From assembly GCA_963710645.1 (NCBI GenBank), contig CAVQBD010000007.1:62001-126000 (forward strand): DNA of 64,000 bases. The letters are read 5' to 3'. The position numbers and the translations under genes were made by a program. Shown piece by piece: positions 51,308 through 59,695 of the stretch. The notes beneath the pieces are model-generated. The model worked only from the letters and a program-made list of their open reading frames with translations, was not told the DNA's origin and did not search any database. Source of the DNA: FEB-10 sp963710645. Its GTDB lineage: Bacteria > Acidobacteriota > Thermoanaerobaculia > Thermoanaerobaculales > Sulfomarinibacteraceae. Each line of letters opens with the position of its first letter. Position 1 is the stretch's first letter.

Positions 51308-52648
51308 ATGAGCATTGCGAAGTACCTGTTGGCCGGACTGTGTGTATTGACGGCCATGCCGGCAACGGCCCAGTTGACCGAGTTTCCGCCCGAGGAGTTC
51401 ATCCAGCGAAGGGCCGCTCTGTGTGAGTTGCTTGAACAGGGGTACGTCCTGCTCTTTGGTGAGAGCATCCGTCACCCGGCCATCCGGCTGCGCCAGGAGA
51501 ACGATTTTTTCTATTACACCGGGGTTGAAGACCTCAACGCGGCCATGCTCATGGATGTGGAGAATGAATGCGGAGCCAGCCTCTTCCTGCCGTCGCAGAG
51601 CGAGCGGGAGATCCGGATGGACGGCGCCAATCTGCTGAACGACCGGGACCGGGCGGAGCAGGCGGGCTTTGCCCAGGTCCATGAGATGTCTCGGCTGGCC
51701 GAGGTGCTGGTTCGCACAAGAGGGGACCGGACAGTCCCGTTCTGGGTGAGATTTGGCGAGTCGGACTATGTGGACTGGAATCGCTACGAGGTGGCCATGT
51801 TGCTTGCTCGCCAGTTCGCCACCGGGTTTGGCTCCCAGCAATCGGCGAGCGCCTACCGGTTGGAGATGTTGAGAACGCGGTTTCCAGGTCTGGAGCTGCG
51901 TGACGTCACCCGCCACATCGACCTCCAGAGGATGATCAAGACACCGCGAGAGATCGATGTCCTCAGACGCAATGCCGTGGCCAGCTCCACCGGGATCCGT
52001 CGGGCCATCGAGATCACCGCTGCCGGGGTTTACGAGTACGAACTGGACGCCATCGCCAGCTACGAGGTGCGCCGACACGGTGGCCAGGGGGACGGGTATC
52101 CCGGGATCGTGGCTTCCGGACCAAACCTCAAGACCTGGCATTACGAGCGCAACAACCGCCGGCTCGAAGCTGGCGACCTCGTGGTCATGGACTACGGCGG
52201 CTCTTTCGGATATCTGGCGGTGGACATCACCCGGACCTGGCCGGTCTCGGGGACCTTCACCGAGCGGCAGAACGAGGTCTACGACTGCGTGTTGGAGGCT
52301 CAGCGCGCGGTGATCGCCGCAATGAAACCCGGGGCCACCCGTGAGGAGTCGGAACAAATCTGCCGCGACGTCTATACCAAACACGGATTCGGCGACCACG
52401 AGCCCCTCGGGTGCAACGGACACTTCGTGGGAATGTCGGTGCACGACCCGGGTGATTACGACATTCCGTACGCCGCCGGAATGGTGATCGCGATAGAGCC
52501 CCTCATCGCGCTGGACGACGAAGAGATCCACGTCCGAATCGAGGACACCGTGCTGGTGACCGAAGATGGGGCCGAGGTGCTCAGCTCGTCCCTGCCCAAG
52601 GAGATGGATGAGGTGTCGGCGTTGGTGGGGAGGGATGTGGGCAGATAA
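51308..52648 (+). CDS. Secreted Xaa-Pro aminopeptidase-like M24B metallopeptidase
   Basis: The 446-residue protein starts with ATG behind GAGGGAGG and has a signal peptide ending PATAQL. The N-terminal creatinase-like domain (about 25-190) precedes a pita-bread M24 domain. The five metal ligands are visible: Asp in VVMDYGGSFG, Asp in AVDITRTWP, His in GHFVGMSVHDPG, Glu in VIAIEPL and Glu in RIEDTVLV. It should remove N-terminal residues preceding proline, using two Mn or Co ions. Export is less common than a cytoplasmic location and fits peptide scavenging outside the cell alongside the other secreted peptidases here. The stop codon lies within a heptad repeat. Confidence 0.92.
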   Translation: MSIAKYLLAGLCVLTAMPATAQLTEFPPEEFIQRRAALCELLEQGYVLLFGESIRHPAIRLRQENDFFYYTGVEDLNAAMLMDVENECGASLFLPSQSEREIRMDGANLLNDRDRAEQAGFAQVHEMSRLAEVLVRTRGDRTVPFWVRFGESDYVDWNRYEVAMLLARQFATGFGSQQSASAYRLEMLRTRFPGLELRDVTRHIDLQRMIKTPREIDVLRRNAVASSTGIRRAIEITAAGVYEYELDAIASYEVRRHGGQGDGYPGIVASGPNLKTWHYERNNRRLEAGDLVVMDYGGSFGYLAVDITRTWPVSGTFTERQNEVYDCVLEAQRAVIAAMKPGATREESEQICRDVYTKHGFGDHEPLGCNGHFVGMSVHDPGDYDIPYAAGMVIAIEPLIALDDEEIHVRIEDTVLVTEDGAEVLSSSLPKEMDEVSALVGRDVGR

Positions 52649-52670
52649 TTCGAAATTCGAAATTCGAATA
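52646..52670. repeat. 7-bp-period AATTC repeat tract overlapping a stop codon
   Basis: TAATTCGAAATTCGAAATTC followed by GAATA: three exact heptads AATTCGA. The TAA of the Xaa-Pro peptidase gene is its first codon, so the tract may have supplied the stop. Confidence 0.8.
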
Positions 52671-52725
52671 CCCCCGCCCACCCGGAGCGAGGAACAAGGG
52701 AGCAGGAGGCAGCCGGATCGGAGTG

Positions 52726-52760
52726 CATTTGTGGTGCAGGCGTCTCGCCTGCAACAAATG
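52726..52760. repeat. Long hairpin with GCAGGCG stem
   Basis: CATTTGT, two bulged G, TGCAGGCG, loop TCT, CGCCTGCA, ACAAATG: 15 paired bases with one bulge. It lies between the Xaa-Pro peptidase and DUF4019 genes on the same strand. It resembles REP-like palindromes; no T-run follows, so classical termination is not assured. Confidence 0.7.
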
Positions 52761-52844
52761 TCGAATGGGTCCCGGCGGCCCCCGTAATGCCAAATGGAAT
52801 AGAGAGGGGCAGGGGGCCGTAGGGGTTGCCATGGAGGTGGACAG

Positions 52845-53264
52845 ATGAGAACCACGACGGTGGCAGCGATGATCGTGCTGTTGTTTGGTTGCGCGGCCGT
52901 GGCGGTGTTTGGTGGGGAGAGGGAGGATCTTGCGGTGACCGCGGCCGAACACTGGCTGGATCTGGTGGATGGTGGTGCCTATGACCAGAGCTGGAAAGAA
53001 GCCGCTTCGCTCTTTCGCGGCGTGGTCAAGGAGGCCGATTGGGTGGCCTCGTTGAATGCGATCCGGAAACCTCTGGGGAAGGCAATCTCCAGAAATCTGA
53101 AGGGCGCACAGTTCACCACCGAGCTGCCCGGAGTTCCCGACGGTGAGTACGTGGTCATCCAATTCGAAACTTCATTCGAGAACAAAGCGTCCGCGGTGGA
53201 GACAATCACTCCTATGAAGGACGATGACGGCACCTGGAGAGTTTCGGGCTACTTCATCCGCTGA
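52845..53264 (+). CDS. Exported DUF4019 protein
   Basis: The 139-residue protein starts with ATG behind ATGGAGGTGG. The signal segment VAAMIVLLFGCAAVAVFGGE could be a normal or lipoprotein signal (Cys at 16). The mature part, AAEHWLDLVDGGAYDQSWKE, then ADWVASLNAIRKPLGKAISR and a final VETITPMKDDDGTWRVSGYF, is the DUF4019 pattern. DUF4019 is a small NTF2-like-looking domain of unknown function found in exported bacterial proteins. No catalytic residue is obvious. It is convergent with the SDR gene 20 bases away. Confidence 0.85.
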   Translation: MRTTTVAAMIVLLFGCAAVAVFGGEREDLAVTAAEHWLDLVDGGAYDQSWKEAASLFRGVVKEADWVASLNAIRKPLGKAISRNLKGAQFTTELPGVPDGEYVVIQFETSFENKASAVETITPMKDDDGTWRVSGYFIR

Positions 53265-53284
53265 GCGTCCCGCGGTCAAGCCGT

Positions 53285-54034
53285 TCAGGCCGAGGTCTTG
53301 CCCCGAACGTCGGCGAGCCCGCCGTCGATGCCGATGACCTGACCGGTGACCCACGAGCTGTCGGGGCCCAGCAGCCAGGCGATCAACTGAGCAACCTCCT
53401 CCGGGCGCCCGATGCGTCCCAGCGGGTGCATGGCTTCGGAGGCCTTCAACATCATCGGGTTTCCGGTGATCCCTGCGCTCATGGGAGTGTCCACCAACCC
53501 GGGAGCGACCACGTTCACCCGGATTCCCTTGCCGGCATAGGTTGCCGCCGCGGAGCGACCGAGCCCGATGACCCCCGCCTTCGCCGCGGCGATCGCCTCA
53601 TGGCTCGGGAGCCCAACTCGTGCTGCGGCAGAAGCCATCAACACGATGGATCCGCCTGTGCGGGACATGGCTCTGGCCCCGGCGCGCACGGTTGCGAATG
53701 CCGAGTCGAGATTCGATGCGATGGTCTCGCGCCACTGCTCTTCAGAGGTCGCGTGGGCCGGTTTGAGCAGGATCGATCCGACGCAGTTGACGATTCCAGC
53801 GACGCGACCGGCCTCCTGCGCGATGACCTTCACGAAGTTGTCCACCTCATCGATGCTCGTGGCGTCGAGGGTTGTCGATGTGGCACCACCCAGCTCGGCC
53901 GCCAGAGCGTCAAGCCGGTCCGCGTCCCGGGCCGCGATGGCCACCCGGGCCCCTCCCTCCGAAAGCGAACGGCAGAGTGCCGAACCGATGCCTCCAGTGG
54001 CTCCCAAAACAATGTAGGTAGGTGTCTCACTCAT
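53285..54034 (-). CDS. SDR-family oxidoreductase lacking the catalytic Tyr
   Basis: The 249-residue protein starts at the ATG at 54034 behind GGGAGA. The Rossmann fold is clear: cofactor loop GATGGIGSALC (about 11-21), Asp/Arg for nucleotide choice in AIAARDADRL, and NCVGSI in place of the usual NNAG. The active site normally reads S-(x)n-YxxxK. Here Ser and Lys are present (MASAAA; AAAKAG) but the position four before Lys is Ile in SHEAIAAAK. The rest is normal (VNVVAPGLVDTPM, GQVIGIDGG). It may be a non-oxidoreductase SDR or use another acid. It is divergent from the CIA30 gene. Confidence 0.88.
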   Translation of the reverse strand: MSETPTYIVLGATGGIGSALCRSLSEGGARVAIAARDADRLDALAAELGGATSTTLDATSIDEVDNFVKVIAQEAGRVAGIVNCVGSILLKPAHATSEEQWRETIASNLDSAFATVRAGARAMSRTGGSIVLMASAAARVGLPSHEAIAAAKAGVIGLGRSAAATYAGKGIRVNVVAPGLVDTPMSAGITGNPMMLKASEAMHPLGRIGRPEEVAQLIAWLLGPDSSWVTGQVIGIDGGLADVRGKTSA

Positions 54035-54141
54035 TGTGTGTCTCCCGTTCGGGGCAACAACCGGCAGGGCCAGGTCCTTCCAATTCGCCGGGGAACGTTT
54101 CCGCTGCAATTTCCCTGACGGTGGATCCGTTTCGCAGATAG

Positions 54142-54783
54142 ATGAGGTGCTCACGGAACCATCCGGGACGTGCCAGCGCGAGTGCCCAATTCGTGCGGGG
54201 GGCGTTCGCTACGGTCTGTCTTGTTTTGGCTGCGGATGGGGCGTGGGCTCAGACGGGGATGATCATGGATCTGGTGGACTCGAAGACACAGTGGCGAACC
54301 ATCGACGATGTGGTGATGGGCGGCGTGTCCAACAGCACGATCGAGATCGCGGATGGCGTGGCGACCTTCTCGGGCGTGGTGTCGCTGGAGAACAACGGCG
54401 GCTTCGCATCGGTGCGGACGCTCCCGGCCGATCACGACCTGGCGAGCTTTGATGGACTGATGCTCCGGCTCCGCGGCGATGGCAAGCGCTATGCGTTCAG
54501 GCTGCGCACCACGGACGAATTCGACGGTGTGAGCTATCAAATCATGATCCAGCCGCCGGCGGGGGAGTGGACCGATATCGTCGTCCGTTTTTCTGATTTC
54601 GAGCCCGTGTTCAGGGGCCGGCGGGTGGCCGGACACCCACCGCTCGATCCGTCGCGGGTGAAGACGTTGGGGTTTTTGATCTCGGGCGGGCAGGCTGGGA
54701 ATTTCCGGCTTGACATCCAGTCGGTCCGCGGCTGGGACGATTCGGCGTCCGGTGGAGAGGCCCCCGCCGAGGGTTCGGGATGA
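54142..54783 (+). CDS. Exported CIA30-domain protein
   Basis: The 213-residue protein has a signal peptide (AFATVCLVLAADGAWAQ) after a long positively charged N-terminus. The mature part is a CIA30 domain, shared with the mitochondrial complex I assembly factor NDUFAF1: WRTIDDVVMGGVSNSTIEI, then GVVSLENNGGFASVRT, LMLRLRGDGKRYAFRL, and VKTLGFLISGGQAGNFRLDI. It adopts a galactose-binding-like jelly roll. Bacterial members are of unknown function, and secreted forms may bind carbohydrate. The stop overlaps the next start by 4 bases (ATGA), so the pair is translationally coupled. The ribosome binding site is weak. Confidence 0.88.
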   Translation: MRCSRNHPGRASASAQFVRGAFATVCLVLAADGAWAQTGMIMDLVDSKTQWRTIDDVVMGGVSNSTIEIADGVATFSGVVSLENNGGFASVRTLPADHDLASFDGLMLRLRGDGKRYAFRLRTTDEFDGVSYQIMIQPPAGEWTDIVVRFSDFEPVFRGRRVAGHPPLDPSRVKTLGFLISGGQAGNFRLDIQSVRGWDDSASGGEAPAEGSG

Positions 54784-55010
54784 GTCTGTCGAAGAACCCG
54801 GTTCAGCGGGGCAAGATCGTGGGTTCGAAGTGGACAGCGCGGCGGCCGCGAAATCGAGAAAAGCACTTCATGGTGTTGGGTTGGGTGCTTGACGACAACG
54901 ACCAGCCCACCGAGGAAGTGGAACTCGAGGCCATCCTCACCGGAAACGTCCGGAAGTCCCACTGGCGCGATTTCGAATCGGTGGAGGAGTGGCGGATCGG
55001 TTGGCGGTGA
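54780..55010 (+). CDS. TIGR02450-type small Trp-rich protein
   Basis: The 76-residue protein begins MSLSKNPVQRGKIVGSKWTA, then RRPRNREKHFMVLGW and EAILTGNVRKSHWRDFESVE. The spacing of GSKWTA, KHF and W residues is that of the TIGR02450 small Trp-rich family, whose function is not established. It overlaps the CIA30 gene by 4 bases, so it is made with it. No signal peptide is visible, so it is cytoplasmic while its partner is exported. The length is typical of the family. Confidence 0.85.
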   Translation: MSLSKNPVQRGKIVGSKWTARRPRNREKHFMVLGWVLDDNDQPTEEVELEAILTGNVRKSHWRDFESVEEWRIGWR

Positions 55011-55055
55011 GCGACCTCATCCACGGTGGCGCCCGGCCCGCATTCCTCATCTCAT

Positions 55056-56030
55056 TCAGGGCCGGATCTTCTCCAGTTCGTCGACGATCAGCCCTGCGAA
55101 AAGCGGAATCTTATATCCGTTCTTGGCGAGCGGTTCCGCCCCGGCCACGGCGGCCTTGGCCGCTGCATTGATGGTGGCGTCGTTGAGGGTGCGGCCCGTG
55201 ATCGACTGTTCGACGGCTGTGGCGCGCCACGGCACCGGTGCGGCCCCCGAAAGGAAGACCCTGGCCGACGCCACCACGTCGCCGTCGAACTCGAGCGCCA
55301 GCGCCACCCCGGCCAACGCGAAATCCCACGATGCGCGCGCCCGGACCTTGCGGTAGGACGACCGGGTCCCGGCGGCCGGCGGCGGCAGCACGATCTCGGT
55401 GATGACCTCGTCAGGATCCAGCACGGTCTCCCGTTGGGGATCCATCGAAGGCGGGACGTGCAGCGCTTCCACCGGCACCGAGCGGCTCGAACCAGACCCG
55501 GAGACCCGGCAGACCGCACCGAGGGCGGCCAATGCCGGAGCCGTATCGGATGGATGCACGATGTAGCACAGATCCCCGCCGAAGATGCAGTGGTATTGGT
55601 TCTCGCCGTTGTAGGCGTAGCATTTTTCTCCGCCCTTGCGGAGGCAGTGGAATTCGCCTCTGTAATACCAACAGCGGGGCTTCTGGCAGAGGTTGCCGGC
55701 GATGGTGCCCTGATTCCTGAGCTGTGGACTGGCCACTACTCTTGCGGCGTCGGCAAGCGCTCCGTAGGTGCCGGCGACATCGCCGCTTTCCACAATTTCT
55801 GAAATGGTGGTCATGGCGCCGATCCGCAGGCTACCATCAGCGGCCTTCGAGATTCCCGCGAGCCCGGGGATCTTCCCGAGGCTCACCACGGAGGGGGTGG
55901 TGAAGACCCCGTCATATAGACAGCCCAGAAGATCGGTGCCGCCGCCCAACACCCGAGCCTCTCCTTCCGAAAGACGAGAGACGACATCGTCCACTGAGCT
56001 GGGTCGAATGACTGAGAATTGGGGCAGCAT
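55056..56030 (-). CDS. paoB: PaoB-like FAD/4Fe-4S subunit of molybdenum aldehyde oxidoreductase
   Basis: The 324-residue medium subunit starts 1 base after the stop of the large-subunit gene; its AAGGAGG site lies inside that gene. FAD-binding motifs are LGGGTDLLG (about 28-36) and NQGTIAGNL (about 106-114). Unlike most xanthine dehydrogenase FAD subunits it has an extra Cys-rich loop: NLCQKPRCWYYRGEFHC, then GGEKCYAY and HCIFGGDLCYIVHPSD. These Cys match the insertion that binds a 4Fe-4S cluster in E. coli PaoB and in 4-hydroxybenzoyl-CoA reductase beta subunits. It passes electrons from the molybdenum centre to FAD. The length is close to E. coli PaoB (318). Confidence 0.9.
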   Translation of the reverse strand: MLPQFSVIRPSSVDDVVSRLSEGEARVLGGGTDLLGCLYDGVFTTPSVVSLGKIPGLAGISKAADGSLRIGAMTTISEIVESGDVAGTYGALADAARVVASPQLRNQGTIAGNLCQKPRCWYYRGEFHCLRKGGEKCYAYNGENQYHCIFGGDLCYIVHPSDTAPALAALGAVCRVSGSGSSRSVPVEALHVPPSMDPQRETVLDPDEVITEIVLPPPAAGTRSSYRKVRARASWDFALAGVALALEFDGDVVASARVFLSGAAPVPWRATAVEQSITGRTLNDATINAAAKAAVAGAEPLAKNGYKIPLFAGLIVDELEKIRP

Positions 56031-56031
56031 C

Positions 56032-58341
56032 TCAGGCCTCCTTCTGCTGGGCGGCGATCAGCTCCACGAGCCGCACGGCATTGGTGGGTGCGTGAGTCAC
56101 CCGAACGCCAGTCGCGTCGTAGATTGCGTTGGCCACCGCCGCCGCGGTAGGAATCGTCACCGGTTCACCGACCCCCTTGGCACCTGTGGTGTTGCACTCG
56201 GTGTCGCCGGGATCGATGGGCAGAGACGTCATGTCCACCGGCACGTCGAGTGCGGTGGGAATCTTGTAGTCGTGGAGATTTTGGTTGAGCATCTTTCCGG
56301 TCTGAGAGCCGTCGAGTATCCGTTCCTCGGTCATCGCGAAGCCGATCCCCATGGCAATGCCGCCAAAGACCTGATTGTCAAAGGTCAGTCGGTTGAGGAC
56401 CCGGCCCGACTCATGGGCACCGAGAAATCGGAGGATCTCCACCTCGCCGGTGCGGGTGTTGACCTCGACCTCGCAGAACTGCGCCGCGAATGGGCTGACG
56501 ATCTTGCCCTCGGGGTTCGGTCCCCGGTAGCCGACGCCGACGACCACACCTCGCCGGTCGAGCAGCCCGACCTCGCCGACGGGCACCCTTTCGGATGGAC
56601 TGGACCGCCTGACCACGGCATTGTCAGTCAGCATCAGATCATCGAGGTCCCATCCCTTGTCGGCGGCAACCGACTCGAGGAGCTGCTTTTTGACGTTGTA
56701 CGCCGCCTCGCGGACCGCTGGCGACTCGGTCGGGACCGTCTTCGACCCGCCGGAGGACGTCGCGAACTGGGTGGTGCCGGTGTCGGCGTTCTCGATCTGA
56801 AGAGCGTCGGGGTCGATGCCCAATTCTTCCGCCACAACCATGGCCATCACGGTCTTGGTCCCGGTGCCGATATCCGACGCCCCCATATTGAGGTTGACGC
56901 TGCCGTCGGCGTACATCTTGACGATCGCGGTCGACGGCGGTCCGCCGCCACCGGCGACCCATATGCACGCCGCCATGCCGACGCCGCGTCGGATATGGCC
57001 GTCGCCCCGGGGGGCCTTCCTGGCCTCGGCCCAGCCGAACTCCGTGGCGCCGTCCTCGAGGCACTGGCGCAGCCCGGTCGAGGTGAACGGCCGGTCACCG
57101 CGGGCCTGGCTGACGGTCGGGACGTTGCGCAACCGCAGCTCCACCGGGTCCATCTCGATCGCCTCGGCAAGCGCGTCCATTACCTGTTCGAGAGCCCACG
57201 CTCCCTGCGGGTGGCCGGGCGCGCGCATCGGGCGTGCGGGGCCGACATTCATATAGGCGAGTTCGTTGTGCGTCCGGACGTTCGGGCAGGTGTAGAGGTC
57301 CTTGATGACCCAGTCGACGATCCCGGCGCCGCTGCCGAAATGACCGCCCGCCGAGCTCAGGCACTCAAACTCGAGCGCGGTCAATCTGCCGTCGCTTTTC
57401 GCCCCGGCCTTGAGGCGCATCACTGTGCCGGGTCGATTGCCGGCGACCAGCATCTCCTCCTCTCGGGACAGGAAAAGCTTGACCGGCCGCGCCGCTTTTT
57501 TTGCCATCAACGCCGCTATGACGGTGTGTTTGGACGTCTGGAGCTTGGATCCGAAGCCGCCGCCCATGTAGTGGCCGATGACCCGGACGTTGGCGAGCGG
57601 CATACCGAGTACCTGCGCGATCCTCATCTGCGAGACATAGACACCCTGGAGCGATTCCCAAAGCGTGAGACGGTCTCCATCCCAGCGTGCGACGCAGCCG
57701 TGCAGCTCCATTGGGTTGTGGATCTCGTACTCGGTGCGGAATCTCTTTTCCACGACGATGTCCGCTTCGGCAAAGCCTGCTTCGACGTCACCTCGTTCGT
57801 AGACGTCGGGGTCTCCCTGATGGTTGCCCACTCCGCCCACCAGCGGTGCGCCATCGGCGAGGGCGTCCTGCTCGTTCGAGACGTGGGGGAGCACCTCGTA
57901 GCGAACGGCGATCGCCGCAAGGGCGTCACGTGCCTGATGCGGGGTCTCGGCTGCCACCGCGGCCACGGTGTCGCCCTCGAACCGGATGACAGGGTCGAAG
58001 AGCTTTGACGAGTCGCCACGGCTGTACGACCACGTGATGTCGACTTCCGGATCAGAGGGGGACAACATCACCGCAACTCCGGGCATCTGCGCAGCGGCCG
58101 CGAGGTCCACTTCGATCACTCGAGCGTGGGGGTGTGGGCACCGGAGAATGGCGCCGTAGAGCATGTCGGGCAAGATGACGTCCGATGGGTAGACAGCCGA
58201 GCCGCTCAGCCGTTCATAGGCGTCGACACGAGGCAGACGATTTCCCACGACCTTCGTGGAACGCCATGGTGAGGGATATTCGCTGGGTTCGGGGGTCTCG
58301 GGCACCGGACCTTCGATGTAGTAGGTCTCATCGTGATTCAT
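56032..58341 (-). CDS. paoC: PaoC-like molybdopterin subunit of periplasmic aldehyde oxidoreductase
   Basis: The 769-residue protein starts at the ATG at 58341, overlapping the 2Fe-2S gene stop by 4 bases. The opening RSTKVVGNRLPRVDAYERLS and the cofactor-binding stretch GHYMGGGFGSKLQTSKHT fit the xanthine dehydrogenase/aldehyde oxidase large subunit. The base-catalytic Glu is in KGVGEPVTIPTAAAVANAI near the C-terminus. The AYRCSFR-type loop of CO dehydrogenase is absent, favouring an aldehyde or heteroaromatic hydroxylase. It hydroxylates the substrate at the Mo centre, probably after co-export with the Tat-signal subunit. The true substrate is unknown. Confidence 0.9.
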   Translation of the reverse strand: MNHDETYYIEGPVPETPEPSEYPSPWRSTKVVGNRLPRVDAYERLSGSAVYPSDVILPDMLYGAILRCPHPHARVIEVDLAAAAQMPGVAVMLSPSDPEVDITWSYSRGDSSKLFDPVIRFEGDTVAAVAAETPHQARDALAAIAVRYEVLPHVSNEQDALADGAPLVGGVGNHQGDPDVYERGDVEAGFAEADIVVEKRFRTEYEIHNPMELHGCVARWDGDRLTLWESLQGVYVSQMRIAQVLGMPLANVRVIGHYMGGGFGSKLQTSKHTVIAALMAKKAARPVKLFLSREEEMLVAGNRPGTVMRLKAGAKSDGRLTALEFECLSSAGGHFGSGAGIVDWVIKDLYTCPNVRTHNELAYMNVGPARPMRAPGHPQGAWALEQVMDALAEAIEMDPVELRLRNVPTVSQARGDRPFTSTGLRQCLEDGATEFGWAEARKAPRGDGHIRRGVGMAACIWVAGGGGPPSTAIVKMYADGSVNLNMGASDIGTGTKTVMAMVVAEELGIDPDALQIENADTGTTQFATSSGGSKTVPTESPAVREAAYNVKKQLLESVAADKGWDLDDLMLTDNAVVRRSSPSERVPVGEVGLLDRRGVVVGVGYRGPNPEGKIVSPFAAQFCEVEVNTRTGEVEILRFLGAHESGRVLNRLTFDNQVFGGIAMGIGFAMTEERILDGSQTGKMLNQNLHDYKIPTALDVPVDMTSLPIDPGDTECNTTGAKGVGEPVTIPTAAAVANAIYDATGVRVTHAPTNAVRLVELIAAQQKEA

Positions 58342-58964
58342 TTCCCACCCCCTTTCTTGGCTTCGGCGGCCCGTTCGACCGCCTTGAAGATGTGGACGTA
58401 GGCGGCGCAGCGGCAAAGGTTGCCTGCCATGGCGTGCCGGATCTGGTCTACGTCCGGGTTCGGGTTGGCCCGGAGCAGACCCTCGGCGGCCATCACCTGA
58501 CCCGGGGTGCAGTAGCCGCACTGATAGGCGTCTTCTTCGAGAAAGGCGAGCTGGGTGGTGCCGAGTTCCTCGCCGTTCATCAGACCCTCGACGGTAGTGA
58601 TCTCCACTCCCTCTGCCTCCACGGCAAGGGTCATGCAGGCGTAGCGCGGTCGTCCGTCAATCAACACCGTGCACGATCCGCATTCTCCGCGTTCGCAGCC
58701 GATCTTCGTACCGGTCAGACCGAGGCGTTCGCGGATCACGAAGAGCAGGGTCCACCGCGGCTCCACGAGCAGTCGATGAATGCGGCCGTTGATGGTCAAT
58801 GCCACGGGGACCATCCCTCCCGAATGAGGGCGCTCGTCGTCAGCCTGAGCTCTGGCGATCCCGGCGCCGGTGGCGGTCACCACCGCCCCTGCTCCAACCG
58901 AGCCTATGAAGCCCCGTCGCGTCACACCCTGCGGCGGATGGGCTGTTTTCTTTCGGTCGGTCAT
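58338..58964 (-). CDS. paoA: PaoA-like 2Fe-2S subunit with Tat signal
   Basis: The 208-residue protein starts at the ATG at 58964, behind GGGGAGG. A twin-arginine signal (TRRGFIGSVGAGAVVTATGA) indicates export of folded protein with cofactors loaded; the other two subunits have no signal and probably ride along. Two 2Fe-2S clusters are predicted: the plant-ferredoxin type GCERGECGSCTVLIDG with a later Cys in PRYACMTL, and the second type QCGYCTPGQVMAAEGLL with GNLCRCAAYVHIF. The length is close to E. coli PaoA. The gene is first in the operon paoA-paoC-paoB (the order differs from E. coli paoABC). Confidence 0.93.
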   Translation of the reverse strand: MTDRKKTAHPPQGVTRRGFIGSVGAGAVVTATGAGIARAQADDERPHSGGMVPVALTINGRIHRLLVEPRWTLLFVIRERLGLTGTKIGCERGECGSCTVLIDGRPRYACMTLAVEAEGVEITTVEGLMNGEELGTTQLAFLEEDAYQCGYCTPGQVMAAEGLLRANPNPDVDQIRHAMAGNLCRCAAYVHIFKAVERAAEAKKGGGK

Positions 58965-59125
58965 GTGTCCTCCCCTTGAGGTCCCGTCTCGGATCTTGAA
59001 TATTGAGACTAGATATTCATAAGTGCTTTCGCAGAGTGAGTTTAGCAGTTCTACGGTGAACTCGGCGTGGGGTTGCCGGGGCCGGATCCAGGTAGTTCCG
59101 CCCCGGACTTTCGTATCATCGTGGG

Positions 59126-59695
59126 GTGAGGTTCGCAGGGTTGATTTTGGCCGGTGGTGAAGGACGTCGATTCGGCGGTCCAAAGGCCTTCGCCCGGCTG
59201 CCCGACAGACGGACCTTTCTCGAGGCCTGCTGCCAGACTTTGGAAGAGGCCGGAGCGCGTCCGGTGGCGGCAACCCTGCCGCCGGGCTTCACGGCGGACG
59301 AGTTCCCGGGCGTTCGACAGCTGCCGTTGCCCGAGTCCGGGTTCGACATGCTCGGCTCTCTTCGGTGGGGGCTGCGCCATCTGATTTCCGACACCGGCTG
59401 GGCGGCGGTGGTGATGCTCCCCGTGGACCATCCTTTGGTCACGCCAGAATCAGTGGCGGCGCTGGCCGGGGTCGATGCACCGGCTGTCATTCCGGTCTTC
59501 GCCGGCAAACACGGTCATCCGATCCGTCTGAGCCGGGCGGTTGCGGAAGGCATCGCACGCGAAGAGATCGATGGCGCCACTGTGCGCGATGTTCTCGGTC
59601 TGGTTGGGGTGGTGGACCTCGAGGTGGTTGATCCGGGTGTCACCGCGAACTGCAATACCCCAACGGCGTTGCGCGACGCGATGGATATGCTCTGA
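59126..59695 (+). CDS. mocA: MocA/MobA-type nucleotidyltransferase
   Basis: The 189-residue protein starts at GTG 59126. Its N-terminus, MRFAGLILAGGEGRRFGGPKA, is the LAGGxSxRxGxxK nucleotide-binding signature of the NTP-transferase family that includes MobA and MocA. VVMLPVDHPLVTPES contains the metal-binding Asp. It probably attaches CMP to molybdopterin, forming the cytosine dinucleotide used by xanthine dehydrogenase-type enzymes. The divergent paoACB operon 161 bases away needs exactly that cofactor. MobA-like guanylyl transfer is the alternative. No XdhC-like insertion chaperone is seen nearby. The ribosome binding site is weak. Confidence 0.85.
   Translation: MRFAGLILAGGEGRRFGGPKAFARLPDRRTFLEACCQTLEEAGARPVAATLPPGFTADEFPGVRQLPLPESGFDMLGSLRWGLRHLISDTGWAAVVMLPVDHPLVTPESVAALAGVDAPAVIPVFAGKHGHPIRLSRAVAEGIAREEIDGATVRDVLGLVGVVDLEVVDPGVTANCNTPTALRDAMDML

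Noticed and set aside
56032..58341. Aerobic CO dehydrogenase large subunit
   Set aside because: The characteristic AYRCSFR loop is not seen; the Cys-rich medium subunit and Tat signal on the small one fit a Pao-type enzyme better.
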